Made by a program: the position numbers and the translations under genes | Source: Pontiella desulfatans | GTDB lineage: Bacteria; Verrucomicrobiota; Kiritimatiellia; Kiritimatiellales; Pontiellaceae | Length of the DNA stretch: 64,000 nucleotides | Assembly: GCF_900890425.1 (NCBI RefSeq) | Contig: NZ_CAAHFG010000001.1 | Location: 3,038,001-3,102,000 of the forward strand | Reading direction: 5' to 3' | Shown here: positions 45,701 through 53,960 of the stretch, piece after piece | Position numbering within the stretch: the stretch's first letter is position 1 | Layout: the number at the start of each line of letters is the position of its first letter | Notes under the pieces: model-generated | The model's database searches: none | What the model was told of the DNA's origin: nothing | What the model saw: only the letters and a program-made list of their open reading frames with translations

Positions 45701-46229
45701 TCATCTTTTTGATGAACTCCGGCGGAAAAATTTTTAGCTTCGGATTGAATTTAAGGTAGACCGGCTTCGGTTTCTCGAGTTGCATTTTGATGTTGCCGGG
45801 GCCTGATACGTTCGTTTCATTCCACGCGAGTGCCTGCATACTGCGATCCGGCGTAACCCACGGACCGCCCGCGCAGTTAAAGCCTTCGGTCAGATTCAGC
45901 CCAACTTCCATATCCAGACGTCCGGCCTCTTCGCAGACGTGCGCCATCATCTCGAACCATTCATCGGACGCGAAACGGACCGGACCCTGCGGACCGGAAA
46001 CGTTGAACACCTTTCCGCCTTGCATCCCGACCCGATGCATCGCTTCCAGATCGGACGTGATACTCGCCTTGTTTATGTTCCCGTTGCACCATTCCCAGAA
46101 TACACCGGGGCGATACTCCATTGGCGGATTATCAAACCCCGACTCTAACGCGGCATTCGCGCAAAACGCACCCAGAACCAGAGTAAAACTCACTCTACCC
46201 CTAAAGGCGGAACAACATGCAAACTTCAT
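42765..46229 (-). CDS. GH106-like alpha-L-rhamnosidase with DUF3395-like C-terminus
   Basis: A 1154-residue secreted hydrolase. ATG 46229 follows AGAGGAAATTAA. The signal peptide starts KFACCSAFRGRVSF; its codons 4-11 are made of the dispersed palindromic repeat. GH106 marks include MEYRPGVFWEWCNGNINK, DLEAMHRVGMQGGKVFNV, LNLTEGFNCAGGPWVTPDRS and GVNHFLFHCFPLQPWAEK. A beta-sandwich follows with INGKKAETLWKPPYRANITD and VANLWPNRMIGDERFP. The last 90 residues (VKIISAVYG, FDVTDKLAKLA, KKLTVTYSVDGK) resemble the DUF3395-like part of the broken GH78 at 19114. It follows a sulfatase after 117 bp. Confidence 0.85.
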   Translation of the reverse strand: MKFACCSAFRGRVSFTLVLGAFCANAALESGFDNPPMEYRPGVFWEWCNGNINKASITSDLEAMHRVGMQGGKVFNVSGPQGPVRFASDEWFEMMAHVCEEAGRLDMEVGLNLTEGFNCAGGPWVTPDRSMQALAWNETNVSGPGNIKMQLEKPKPVYLKFNPKLKIFPPEFIKKMTYGFYEDVKVFAVPTVGQGRILEWKEKSGIPEGHHFSLEKVLAPTPVDSVAASDIIETAKVIDISDKMDADGNLNWKAPAGKWTILRMGRMSTGSCTRPGGRETTGLDVDKLSRENVKFHFDHMAKPLLDKKNVVPAKNIKFLGIDSWEAGSQNWSVVLPEEFEKRRGYSLYPWMPVLTGRVVGSVELSERFLWDFRQTTSDCIRDNFFGYLTELSSELGMKFESEAFTRSTFDGMEAAEVVTRTCSTFWQVGLKGFGKSPMSKWASSGAHVSGAKVITAEAFPAGAKKKNGVWLKRDSAWVNHPWTMKQNADNHMCSGVNHFLFHCFPLQPWAEKQNAVYKPGMIFKNWGTQYSQHNTWWEMSGAWHRYLSRCWYLQQQGTFAADVLYMTPESAPGNEKGTARGVRLPNGYDWDLCSSKAVKEKLYVNDGEFCFPSGMRYKLLVLPEMENVTPALLEKLKELVAQGGQVMVRSRPERAHGLSGYPKSDKQVASLVDEIWQGLDGKKVKEQSYKKGKLYWGLTESQVVDKLALQPDLIVKTVNGDKKDFQHIHRYTEDEEIYFIAANSDATPTATFSFRVSGKVPEFWYPDTGVIEKCTVYKEENGRTEIPILFDTYGSVFVVFREGKAETPAALASIGTRPVLSVEEPLPAPTYSVFEKPGKVSLTMADGSKVEEAFAEKPTVTLNENWTVTFPKESDLTEPVRFKKLTPWNEHPEERIRYFSGTAVYSREFECDPNGSEVWFELGQVEVISELYINGKKAETLWKPPYRANITDLVKSGKNRVEVHVANLWPNRMIGDERFPRDFEVNEHGLINGLPEWLVEDKPRTEPRRKSFATCWYYSKDDTLFPSGLIGPVSVLYTPKFKNPKLQQVSDFVARHAVQGVAEEIAAAPDVNAGPIPVKIISAVYGTDENFFDVTDKLAKLAVKNVGGVLEIGNYNKVFGQPHPRKVKKLTVTYSVDGKENTRVSAENKPIKFK
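46198..46218. repeat. Dispersed palindromic repeat inside a signal-peptide coding region
   Basis: CCCCTAAAGGCGGAACAACAT, on the plus strand, is the complement of codons 4-11 of the GH106-like gene. The match to 5545-5564 is 19 of 20 bases. Confidence 0.65.
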
Positions 46230-46346
46230 TTAATTTCCTCTGTTAACGATGAAAAACCGTGACCCGCTATACCTGAATCCCGGAATGAAATAACCAGCCC
46301 AAATGTGCCGGCGCGTCCGCTCGATTCGGAACGGGGCGATTACGCC

Positions 46347-47831
46347 TTAATGCCCCTGCCCTTTCTTTTTTCGCTTGGCTTCTTTTGCCGCTTTTTTGGC
46401 AGCCTTCATTTGCTCCGCTTGTTCGGCGGTAGGCTTAGTATAGCCCAGTTTTCCATCGGTGATAATCCATTTACCTTTCGGCGATATGTCCTGATCCGGA
46501 ATCCCGCCTCCACTGGGGGGACGGTTTTCCAGATCGTAAATCGGCGGAAGCGTTTGCGCCCATTCATTGTGCTTTTGCTCCAACTGTTTCACGACCTCCG
46601 GAAACGCTGCCGCTACATCTTTTTCTTCGCGCGGATCTTTCTTCAGGTCATAGAGTTTCCACGTTTCCTGCTGCTGGGCTCGATATAACCGCCAATCGCC
46701 AAAACGAACCGCCTGAATGTCCCGCGTACGGGTCTTCGAGTTTTTGTTATACCAATAGACGGTGTCGCGAACATCGCCCTTCTTCTTTCCCGTCAGCCAC
46801 GGCATCACATCGACCCCGTCGAGGTGCTCCGGCAACGGCAATTCAGCGGCGCTGAGCATGGTGGCATAAAAATCGAAGGTACACATCATCCCGTCATAAC
46901 GCGTGCCTTGAGGAATCACACCCGGCCAGGAAACGATCCCGGGGGTCAGCGTCCAGCCGACCTGCTCACGACCCTTTCCTTTCCCGCCCCGGTACGGGGT
47001 TGACGTGCCGCCTTCTCCGACATTCGGCCCGTTATCACTCGCTAATATGATCAGCGTGTTTTCGCGCATGTTGTGTTCATCGAGATAATCGAGCAGTCTG
47101 CCCACCTGATCGTCGAGCGCCACAATTCCACCGCCGAGCAAACGACGGTTAGAGTCAAAGGTCTTATTGAGCGGCTGCCCTTTCGGTACGGAGGTGCGTT
47201 CGCAATATTTTTCCGGTGTGTTGCTGTGTGGACAATGCACCGCCAGCGGCGACCAGTACATCATGAACGGCTTTCCTTTTTTGCGGTTACGGTCCACAAA
47301 CTCCACCAGCCGATCCCCGTCCAGCTCCGTCAGCCAGATTTCCTCGCCGTTATCATCCAGGCGCATAAACAGTTTTCCGTTTGGCGCTTTCGGTGGTTCG
47401 ATCGCCACTTCCATAAAGCCGCGGCTCGACGGCGACTGATGATAGCCTACATCCCATTTTCCGACCTGCCCGGTCACGTAGCCGTGATCACGGAAGACTT
47501 CGGCAAACGTCGGCTTCTCGTCCGGAAGCGGCAAACCGCGCATCATTCCAAATTTCCCATCTTGTTGCGCATAGGTTCCCATGAGGAGGCTGTGTCGACT
47601 TGGCGAGCATGGCGGGTTCGTGACGTACATCTGAGTGAGTGTCACGCCCTCTTTGGCCAGCCGATCCATGTGCGGTGTCGGAATGTCTTTGCAGCCAAAC
47701 GCGCCAATATCGCCCACCCCGAGATCGTCGATAAACAACAGTATAATGTTCGGACTCGCCTGGGCGGATTTCGACCAACCCGTCAGACAACAGGCCAGCC
47801 CCAGTAATAATACGACATTCTTCTTCATCAT
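46347..47831 (-). CDS. Secreted S1 sulfatase with basic tail
   Basis: A 494-residue sulfatase from ATG 47831, which follows GAGAAGGAT and lies 8 bp past the upstream stop. The frame opens 12 bp earlier but that start overlaps the GH106 stop. A lipoprotein-like or Sec leader (LLLGLACCLTGWSKSAQA) is followed by LLFIDDLGVGDIGAFG, C75-S-P-S-R79 and ILASDNGPNVGEGG. After the sulfatase fold there is a C-terminal extension (GKWIITDGKLGYTKP) and a Lys-rich tail (KKAAKEAKRKKKGQGH). The cysteines in the leader do not form a clear lipobox. Confidence 0.92.
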   Translation of the reverse strand: MMKKNVVLLLGLACCLTGWSKSAQASPNIILLFIDDLGVGDIGAFGCKDIPTPHMDRLAKEGVTLTQMYVTNPPCSPSRHSLLMGTYAQQDGKFGMMRGLPLPDEKPTFAEVFRDHGYVTGQVGKWDVGYHQSPSSRGFMEVAIEPPKAPNGKLFMRLDDNGEEIWLTELDGDRLVEFVDRNRKKGKPFMMYWSPLAVHCPHSNTPEKYCERTSVPKGQPLNKTFDSNRRLLGGGIVALDDQVGRLLDYLDEHNMRENTLIILASDNGPNVGEGGTSTPYRGGKGKGREQVGWTLTPGIVSWPGVIPQGTRYDGMMCTFDFYATMLSAAELPLPEHLDGVDVMPWLTGKKKGDVRDTVYWYNKNSKTRTRDIQAVRFGDWRLYRAQQQETWKLYDLKKDPREEKDVAAAFPEVVKQLEQKHNEWAQTLPPIYDLENRPPSGGGIPDQDISPKGKWIITDGKLGYTKPTAEQAEQMKAAKKAAKEAKRKKKGQGH

Positions 47832-47839
47832 TATCCTTC

Positions 47840-50800
47840 TCATTTGGCTGTTACCGGAATCCGGAAATAGCCCGTTCCGGAAAATTTATTATCCTTGTAC
47901 CCCATCCATTCCGCCATGCAATCCGCGGGAATCCCGGACACCCGTTTTTTCCACGGCGGAATACCGTACGCTCCAAACACGACCGGTTTTTTCCAGTGCG
48001 AATCATTGAAACCCGTTTCCTGCCAGCCGGTTTCAAGAACATCTGAACCCCGGGCATGTGCGGCCACCGGATACACCGCTCCGTTTTGTTCGACATAAAT
48101 CAGAACACCCCCCAGCCCCTTCGCGTTTTCAAACTGCAGCGCGATTTGATTTACACCGGAGTTTACGGTGATTGGAAAATGCTTTGCCTTTTGCCAATTG
48201 CCGGTCTTCCCCAGGGATTTCCCGTTAAAGAACAGCTGAACGGAATCGTCCGCGCTTGCAACGATCCGGGCACCGCCCGCCTTCAGGGACAGGGCAGACT
48301 GCGGAGCCTTGTCGGCAGACACCTTCGGTTTCGGCTGTTCCTTCATAACCTGTTTCTTCGCCGGCTTCTTCTTTTTCTTTAAATCCTTCGCATAGGGGCT
48401 TTCGCGGTGCCGCCCGAACGAAAGCGAGTCGGGATTGCGGCTGTAAACAAACAAGTCGCGGACAATCTGCTGAACCAGCGGGTCTTTGTTGTCTGTCGTC
48501 GTAATTAACGAAACCGGCCCCACCAACCCGGACGGCATGAGCGAATCTTTTTTGTCGTAGTATTTGGCGGTCGTAAACGTCTTGCGCCCCGGCTCCGGTC
48601 GCGGTTTGTTTTTCGCGAACCATTCCGGCAGCGCAGCCAACCCCTCATATGAAAAGCCTGTATCGTCCGGGAACTGCTCGTCGCCGATCAGACGGTTGAC
48701 CCACAGGTTGCTGACTTTCACCTCAAGCGTGTTTTTACCCGGACGCACCGCATCCGTGAGTTCCACCAGGAACGGCGGCTTCCACGCGATGCCTACATCA
48801 TTGCCATTAACGGCCACCGTGGCAATCACTTCGACGCTACCAAGATCGAGCCAGATGCGATGTTCTGCTTTTTTCGCAATGTCAATCGTCTTGCGGTAGG
48901 TACCCGTTCCTGAGAAATAGCTGATGGCTTCGTCGGTATGTTCATTCCACGGAGCCAGCGTTTTAAAGGTCGTTTTCGCCGGAGCACCTGCGCCGTCAAA
49001 GGTAACCGTCCAATCGCTATTGAGTGAGCGTACGTCCTGCGCAGGGATCTTTGTTTCAACCTGCTGCTGATCCGATATTTCAATCGATAATACGCCGCCG
49101 GCTTTAAAGAACGACCGGGTGGCGGACAATGGATTGATGCGCTCCGAGGTGGAAAGTGCCGGTTCGCCGTTCAACAGAACCTTGGTGGCAGACGAGGCCG
49201 CTGCCTTTTCGCGGAAAACCACAAACACCGACCCAGCCGGATCAAACACCATCGGAACGATAGTGCGCCCATCTTTCTGTTCATAGACCGGGCACGGCTC
49301 AATGCGTCCGCTGTCCGGATGCCAGAACTCCGGCTGTTTATCGATCACCTGAAAACTGAGCAGCCCCGAGGTCGGCTTTTCCGACGAGCTGGATACAAAA
49401 TAGATCTCCGCATCAGGGGTCGTGCGATGAATATAATTGATCGGGAGTTTTCCAGTGTTAGCACCTTCCGCCTCCACAATCACATCCGGCTTCACGCCCA
49501 GCTTATTGAGCACCACTTCAGGCTTTTCCCAATAGAGCGCTCCCTTTCCGTACGCCTTTTCTTTCAACCGGCTTCCGTCCAACTTGCCCCACATCTCGCC
49601 GACGATGTCTGCGACCTCTTTTTTGCTGGCGGGATAGTTCACCAAACCGCGCGATGTTTCCGGGCGGCTCGAAACCACAACATGGGCACCATCCGCAACA
49701 AGAGCCTGCAGTTTTTTCAGCAGCGGCACGGATATCTCGGAAATTTTGGGCAAGACCAGCATATGGTATTTCAGGCCTGAAGGCGCACAGACCATCCCCT
49801 CTTCAACGGACAATTCATCCCGAACCATCTGGGCACTGATCATGTCCCAATCATATCCGAGCGGCAGCGCAAACCCGGCTTTCAACTCCACCCCCGGAAT
49901 GGCCTCAGGGGTCATAAAGAGCGCCTGCGCCGTGCCCGCACCCTGCTGTAGCATAAACTGGCAGCGGGTTTGGTATTTCTGCCAATCAACGCCCTGCTCC
50001 CACCAGGTATTGTGCCGACTGTACTGTGAGCCCCAGTTCTTGAAGATCATGCCGGGCTTATGCACCGCCTTGTCGTCCCACGGTTGAAACGGAAAACAGT
50101 GGAAGGAAAAATGGTTGATACCGCTGGCGTAGGCATAGTCGCCGAGCCATTTGTAGGTCCACGGATAATGCACCCAGGCCGCTTCCATTCTCGCGGCGGG
50201 AAATGCCTCGGACGACACCTTTTTCTTGCCGGTCACATGGGCGGCGGAAGAGGCCCACTTGCCTTCATTTCCCGCACGCCCCCAACTGTTCGGGCTCTGC
50301 CAGAATGTAGCCGTGGGAATGCCCACTGCCTCGGTCGTCTCCATGCCGTCATACGCCGCGCGAGTGAACGGTTCCGAGCTGAATTTCATACCGTGCTGCT
50401 GACACAGCTCGGCCATGTACGCATAAAAATTATCATGAATGCAATCCGCGATTGTCCGTCGGAAATCCCAGAGAAAGCGTTCCGACACATCGATGCTTTC
50501 CACCACCCGTCCGGTCAGCACCGGCAGGAAGGGATAAAGGCTGTAACCGCGCCGTTTTTTAAACTCAGCCGCAAGCACCGGCGACCAGTTCTGTCCATCC
50601 GCCTCCCAGCTGTCGACCGCAAAAAAGACCAGGTTTTCGCCCGGCTTCACCCCATCCATTTTGAAGAGCGGCTTACTGAACGTATCAAAATGAAATTTAA
50701 CGGTTTCGCGGTTCAGCTTGTCCGCTTCCAGCCCGCGGGTCTTCTCGCTGCCCGGCCGTGTGCAGGCGCCCGTGCTGGCAGTTCCCATGCGGAGGATTGT

Positions 50801-51541
50801 CCACTTCCCTGCTGGTGCCTTCCACTTCAGGTTCCCGTCTTTATCCATTCGATCGGTCAAATCAATTACCTTGCCGGCCGGAATAATATCGCCGGCGGGC
50901 ACGGAATCCTCCGGTGTTTTGACCGACGCGTCTTTGGGGTCGGAATGATGCGGCATCATCCCTTTCTTAACCCGGATGGAACGGATTCGACCGTCCCCGA
51001 CCCGCGGCACGGCAAACACCTTGATATCGCGATAGAAATCCACATCTTTCAGTTTAAATACTGTCGTGTCGATCGGAGCAACATCCGGTCTTTCCAACGC
51101 AACGGAAAACGAACCCGGCCCGCTTACCTCCATTTCGCTCCAGACCACACGCTGCATACTCTGCTCTGGCTTGATCCATGGGCCGCCGATTCCGCAAAAG
51201 CCTTCGGTCATATTCAACCCAAGCGTAAGCCCAAGCCGATCGGCTTCACGTAAGGAATGCGCGACGATCTCATACCACTCTTCCGACGCGAAACGAACCG
51301 GGCCTTCCGGACCGCCGACGTTGAAAATCTTGCCGCCGCCGAGCCCGACGCGCTTCATCGATTCAAGATCGGCCGTCGCGCCGTCCTTGTTAAGCATGCC
51401 GTTGCACCACTCCCACTTCACCCCGGAGCGGTATTCATCGGGTGGATTCGCAAATCCCTTTTCCAGGCCGCCCCCCTCTTCCGCATGCAGCAAACCGGCA
51501 AACGCCAACAACCCAACCAACCCATGAAATACGTTTTTCAT
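47840..51541 (-). CDS. GH106-like alpha-L-rhamnosidase with extra C-terminal domains
   Basis: A 1233-residue secreted enzyme from ATG 51541 (AGAAGGATTG upstream). GH106 marks: DEYRSGVKWEWCNGMLNK, DLESMKRVGLGGGKIFNV, LNMTEGFCGIGGPWIKPEQS, GINHFSFHCFPFQPWDDK. The beta-sandwich has VNGNDVGIAWKPPFLVELTD and LWVNRLIGDEQFP. A basic linker (KKKKKPAKKQVMKEQPKPK) leads to a galactose-binding-like domain in the last 150 residues (SADDSVQLFFNGKSLGKTG). It shares about the same core as 42765 and 63042. It is the first gene of its block, 75 bp after the conserved motif at 51616-51630. Confidence 0.86.
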   Translation of the reverse strand: MKNVFHGLVGLLAFAGLLHAEEGGGLEKGFANPPDEYRSGVKWEWCNGMLNKDGATADLESMKRVGLGGGKIFNVGGPEGPVRFASEEWYEIVAHSLREADRLGLTLGLNMTEGFCGIGGPWIKPEQSMQRVVWSEMEVSGPGSFSVALERPDVAPIDTTVFKLKDVDFYRDIKVFAVPRVGDGRIRSIRVKKGMMPHHSDPKDASVKTPEDSVPAGDIIPAGKVIDLTDRMDKDGNLKWKAPAGKWTILRMGTASTGACTRPGSEKTRGLEADKLNRETVKFHFDTFSKPLFKMDGVKPGENLVFFAVDSWEADGQNWSPVLAAEFKKRRGYSLYPFLPVLTGRVVESIDVSERFLWDFRRTIADCIHDNFYAYMAELCQQHGMKFSSEPFTRAAYDGMETTEAVGIPTATFWQSPNSWGRAGNEGKWASSAAHVTGKKKVSSEAFPAARMEAAWVHYPWTYKWLGDYAYASGINHFSFHCFPFQPWDDKAVHKPGMIFKNWGSQYSRHNTWWEQGVDWQKYQTRCQFMLQQGAGTAQALFMTPEAIPGVELKAGFALPLGYDWDMISAQMVRDELSVEEGMVCAPSGLKYHMLVLPKISEISVPLLKKLQALVADGAHVVVSSRPETSRGLVNYPASKKEVADIVGEMWGKLDGSRLKEKAYGKGALYWEKPEVVLNKLGVKPDVIVEAEGANTGKLPINYIHRTTPDAEIYFVSSSSEKPTSGLLSFQVIDKQPEFWHPDSGRIEPCPVYEQKDGRTIVPMVFDPAGSVFVVFREKAAASSATKVLLNGEPALSTSERINPLSATRSFFKAGGVLSIEISDQQQVETKIPAQDVRSLNSDWTVTFDGAGAPAKTTFKTLAPWNEHTDEAISYFSGTGTYRKTIDIAKKAEHRIWLDLGSVEVIATVAVNGNDVGIAWKPPFLVELTDAVRPGKNTLEVKVSNLWVNRLIGDEQFPDDTGFSYEGLAALPEWFAKNKPRPEPGRKTFTTAKYYDKKDSLMPSGLVGPVSLITTTDNKDPLVQQIVRDLFVYSRNPDSLSFGRHRESPYAKDLKKKKKPAKKQVMKEQPKPKVSADKAPQSALSLKAGGARIVASADDSVQLFFNGKSLGKTGNWQKAKHFPITVNSGVNQIALQFENAKGLGGVLIYVEQNGAVYPVAAHARGSDVLETGWQETGFNDSHWKKPVVFGAYGIPPWKKRVSGIPADCMAEWMGYKDNKFSGTGYFRIPVTAK

Positions 51542-51615
51542 CAACAATCCTTCTGCTCTCATTATCCGTCAATATCCGTAATGCAGCCGTGCTGAAACCA
51601 GCTCGCAACTTTCAA

Positions 51616-51649
51616 AATACAATTTGTCATACTAAATCGAAAATATCAA
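51616..51649 (-). promoter_or_regulatory. Conserved operon-head motif, site 2
   Basis: On the minus strand TTGATA, 22 bp, then ATGACAAATTGTATT, with the same spacing as at 6944-6977. It is followed by TTG and lies 75 bp upstream of the GH106 start. The remaining bases up to the terminator at 51726 show nothing else. Confidence 0.55.
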
Positions 51650-51725
51650 TTCCACTGGTCGATTAATTTCAGAGCTGAAGATCCCTATTGATACGAATGG
51701 AAAAATTTCATTTTTTAATATCGTC

Positions 51726-51757
51726 AAAAAAAAACTCCCCGCTTGCGCAGAGGGGAG
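51726..51757 (-). terminator. Rho-independent terminator of the Fn3-protein operon
   Basis: On the minus strand CTCCCC, an 11-nt loop, GGGGAG and nine T. The preceding bases include GCTTATGCCATGAA, shared with the terminator at 58532. It separates the surface-protein operon from the GH106 operon. Confidence 0.88.
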
Positions 51758-51783
51758 GCATTCATGGCATAAGCGATTTTCCG

Positions 51784-51945
51784 CTAGTCCGTAACCTTGT
51801 AGAAGGCGTTGGTGCCGGACGGATTCGGGTCGATCAGGGCACTGCAACTCAGCAGTCCGACCGTGGCCGGCGCGGTCTTCACCGCGCAGTCCACCTTGGC
51901 GACCGGCGAGGAGGAGCATGCCGGCCTCACAAGGTTTGCCTCGTA
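51784..51945 (-). pseudogene. Chimeric remnant of PEP-CTERM and another secreted protein end
   Basis: In frame after the TAA of the Fn3-like gene, a stretch codes APATVGLLSCSALI and then DPNPSGTNAFYKVTD, ending TAG 51786-51784. The first part is nearly the PEP-CTERM tail of the gene at 53961; bases 51828-51851 match 53991-54014 at 22 of 24. The second resembles the FYKV ending of the protein at 55660. The membrane anchor and Arg cluster are gone. It has no start and is probably debris of a deleted gene. Confidence 0.6.
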
Positions 51946-53913
51946 TTAGTCTTCGATCTTCAAACGAATGAAGCGCTGGTCTTCGGCCACGGCATCGATG
52001 CTGTTGGTCACAAAGTCCAGCGTTCCGTAGACCACATTCGTACCCTCAATGGTGTAGCCGATATTGGTCCAGGAACCTTCCGTAAGGTCTGTTTTGGTTT
52101 CAACCGTATAGGTCAGGCTATCATCATCGGAACGCATGGGGTGGACATACGTAAACGAACCGCCCACATTGCTGAAGACCGGCAGGGTGGCCGAGTCCTG
52201 CGTGCCATCCGTCGGGTCGCCATCCAAGCCATATTCCTGGAGGTTGTTCAACCCATCATCGTCAGCATCCGCACCCTGATCACTGACATCTTCGGGGAAC
52301 CACTGATCCGACCACTGCACATATAGCGGACGGCCGTCGGTAAACTCGACCTTCAACCGCGGCGGATTCGCATGTGCATTGTCATCGAAATACACGGTGC
52401 GGATCGCGTAGTTCGTTATCCCAATCGACGCATAATAGGCCGGGTTGGTCAGCGAAAGATCATCGTTGAGCTGCAGCCGGAAGGCGGAGCCGGCACGATC
52501 GTTAGCCAAATCCGCCAATACCGCGTCGGTGACATCGATTTCATAATATTGTTCAGTGGCCGCGCCGCTGACGATACCCGGGATGGCGCCCTGATAATTA
52601 TCAAAACCAGCATCTTCGAAGTCGGCGTTCACTATAGAGCTGTCGATCGCTTCCGTATGGGAGGCGTAGACTTCAACCGCACTGCCGGGGAGCGGCGCAT
52701 TGGTCAATGCAACGGTTGACCCTACAAATACACGAAGCCACGCACGCTCAATATCGTTCGTGGTCTTCCCGGCATCGACGATGTCCTGCTCTTCCAGTTC
52801 AAATTTAAGCACGCTGCGGCCAAGATAGGGAGTGTTTGTCGAGTACTGACCGACCCGGATGGAATTCAAAAACCGGTTTGATCCGGTTGACGCATAGCCG
52901 GTTCCGTTGGTTGCCGCCCTTAGCGTGCCCTGCAGAGCAGTGTTCAGGTTTTCAACAATCAGGTTCGCCGTCGGCGTTGCGGAAACCTCGTCGCTAAAGT
53001 CGGTTTCGAAGGCGTTGGTGTCCACGGTCGTAACTTTGTAATAGAAAGTGAAGTCGTTCACGACATGGGTATCGGCATACGCGCTGTTGGTCAGGCCGTC
53101 GGCATACAACGTGAAATTGGTGCCGGATTCCAGCGAACGGTATACATTGTAGGAATCGAACGCACCCGACGGTTCATCCGCCCAATCGAGCTGAATTTCT
53201 CCCGTCCCCAGCGTTGCCACAAGACCTAATGGCACGGAAACGCCCGTTTCCACAAAAGGCACGTTGAACGTAATGGCGTCTTTGCGGAACCAATTGTCCC
53301 CAATGGTCGCCCCCGCGGCAATAACAATCATATCGCCCGCGTCCATGGCATAGCTGCCGGGGAGCGGAGTATGCGGTACGCCATCCCATCGAATCTCGGT
53401 CACCGTATTGGATGAGGCATCATAGATCAGGATGTCGGCGCGATCATTTTTGCCTGAGTTGCCCCATGTAAGCCCTTCAAAAAACAACGACTGGGAAATG
53501 TTGGTGGTACCCAATTCAATGAAAATGACTTCACCAGCACTAATCTGATTATCTATCACACCCATTGTACCGGTGGTCGCTAAACGGCCCAGACCTACTG
53601 AAGTCAGGCCGGATATGTAGTTCGTGAACGTACCGTCGGTAATATGGGTCTGTGCAATCTCGGAGCTCCAGTTTGTAGCCGCGGTATAGGTCAGGGTATA
53701 TTCCGCGCCGGCAGCCATCTGGGCATAGCCATCCAGATAACCACTGATTTCGCTGAACTGGCCGCTAATCGTAGGTGTCGCCGTTTCAATATCCGTGACG
53801 GTAGCCGTCAGTATCGACGCGTTCTCCGTCGGCGCCCTTGTCGTGATGGCCGCCTGGGCCAGCATGGCGAAAGCCGCCATCGCACTTGTCAGAACTAATT
53901 TCTTCATATTCAT
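51946..53913 (-). CDS. Secreted multidomain protein (Fn3, DNRLRE-like, TSP3-like)
   Basis: A 655-residue protein from ATG 53913, which has AAAAGGAG 8 nt upstream; the open frame to 54006 overlaps the previous gene and is not believed. The signal peptide ends MLAQA. The first 240 residues form a beta-rich domain that I do not recognise. Then comes a fibronectin type III unit (GEIQLDWADEPSGAFDSYNV), a DNRLRE/CBM96-like domain (SVLKFELEEQDIVDAG, RAWLRVFVG), a calcium-binding-type DADDDGLNNLQEYGLDGDP motif and a final beta-domain. It looks like an adhesin or substrate-binding surface protein. It follows the PEP-CTERM gene by 47 bp and ends before a terminator, so the two form one operon. Confidence 0.8.
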   Translation of the reverse strand: MNMKKLVLTSAMAAFAMLAQAAITTRAPTENASILTATVTDIETATPTISGQFSEISGYLDGYAQMAAGAEYTLTYTAATNWSSEIAQTHITDGTFTNYISGLTSVGLGRLATTGTMGVIDNQISAGEVIFIELGTTNISQSLFFEGLTWGNSGKNDRADILIYDASSNTVTEIRWDGVPHTPLPGSYAMDAGDMIVIAAGATIGDNWFRKDAITFNVPFVETGVSVPLGLVATLGTGEIQLDWADEPSGAFDSYNVYRSLESGTNFTLYADGLTNSAYADTHVVNDFTFYYKVTTVDTNAFETDFSDEVSATPTANLIVENLNTALQGTLRAATNGTGYASTGSNRFLNSIRVGQYSTNTPYLGRSVLKFELEEQDIVDAGKTTNDIERAWLRVFVGSTVALTNAPLPGSAVEVYASHTEAIDSSIVNADFEDAGFDNYQGAIPGIVSGAATEQYYEIDVTDAVLADLANDRAGSAFRLQLNDDLSLTNPAYYASIGITNYAIRTVYFDDNAHANPPRLKVEFTDGRPLYVQWSDQWFPEDVSDQGADADDDGLNNLQEYGLDGDPTDGTQDSATLPVFSNVGGSFTYVHPMRSDDDSLTYTVETKTDLTEGSWTNIGYTIEGTNVVYGTLDFVTNSIDAVAEDQRFIRLKIED

Positions 53914-53960
53914 TTTTATTCTCCTTTTGTTGTTGCTTTTACCTACTAAAGCATCCCGGA

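Noticed and set aside
51632-51919. 95-codon minus-strand ORF covering the terminator
   Set aside because: It reads the chimeric remnant in a different frame and runs through the hairpin and T-run; not a believable protein.
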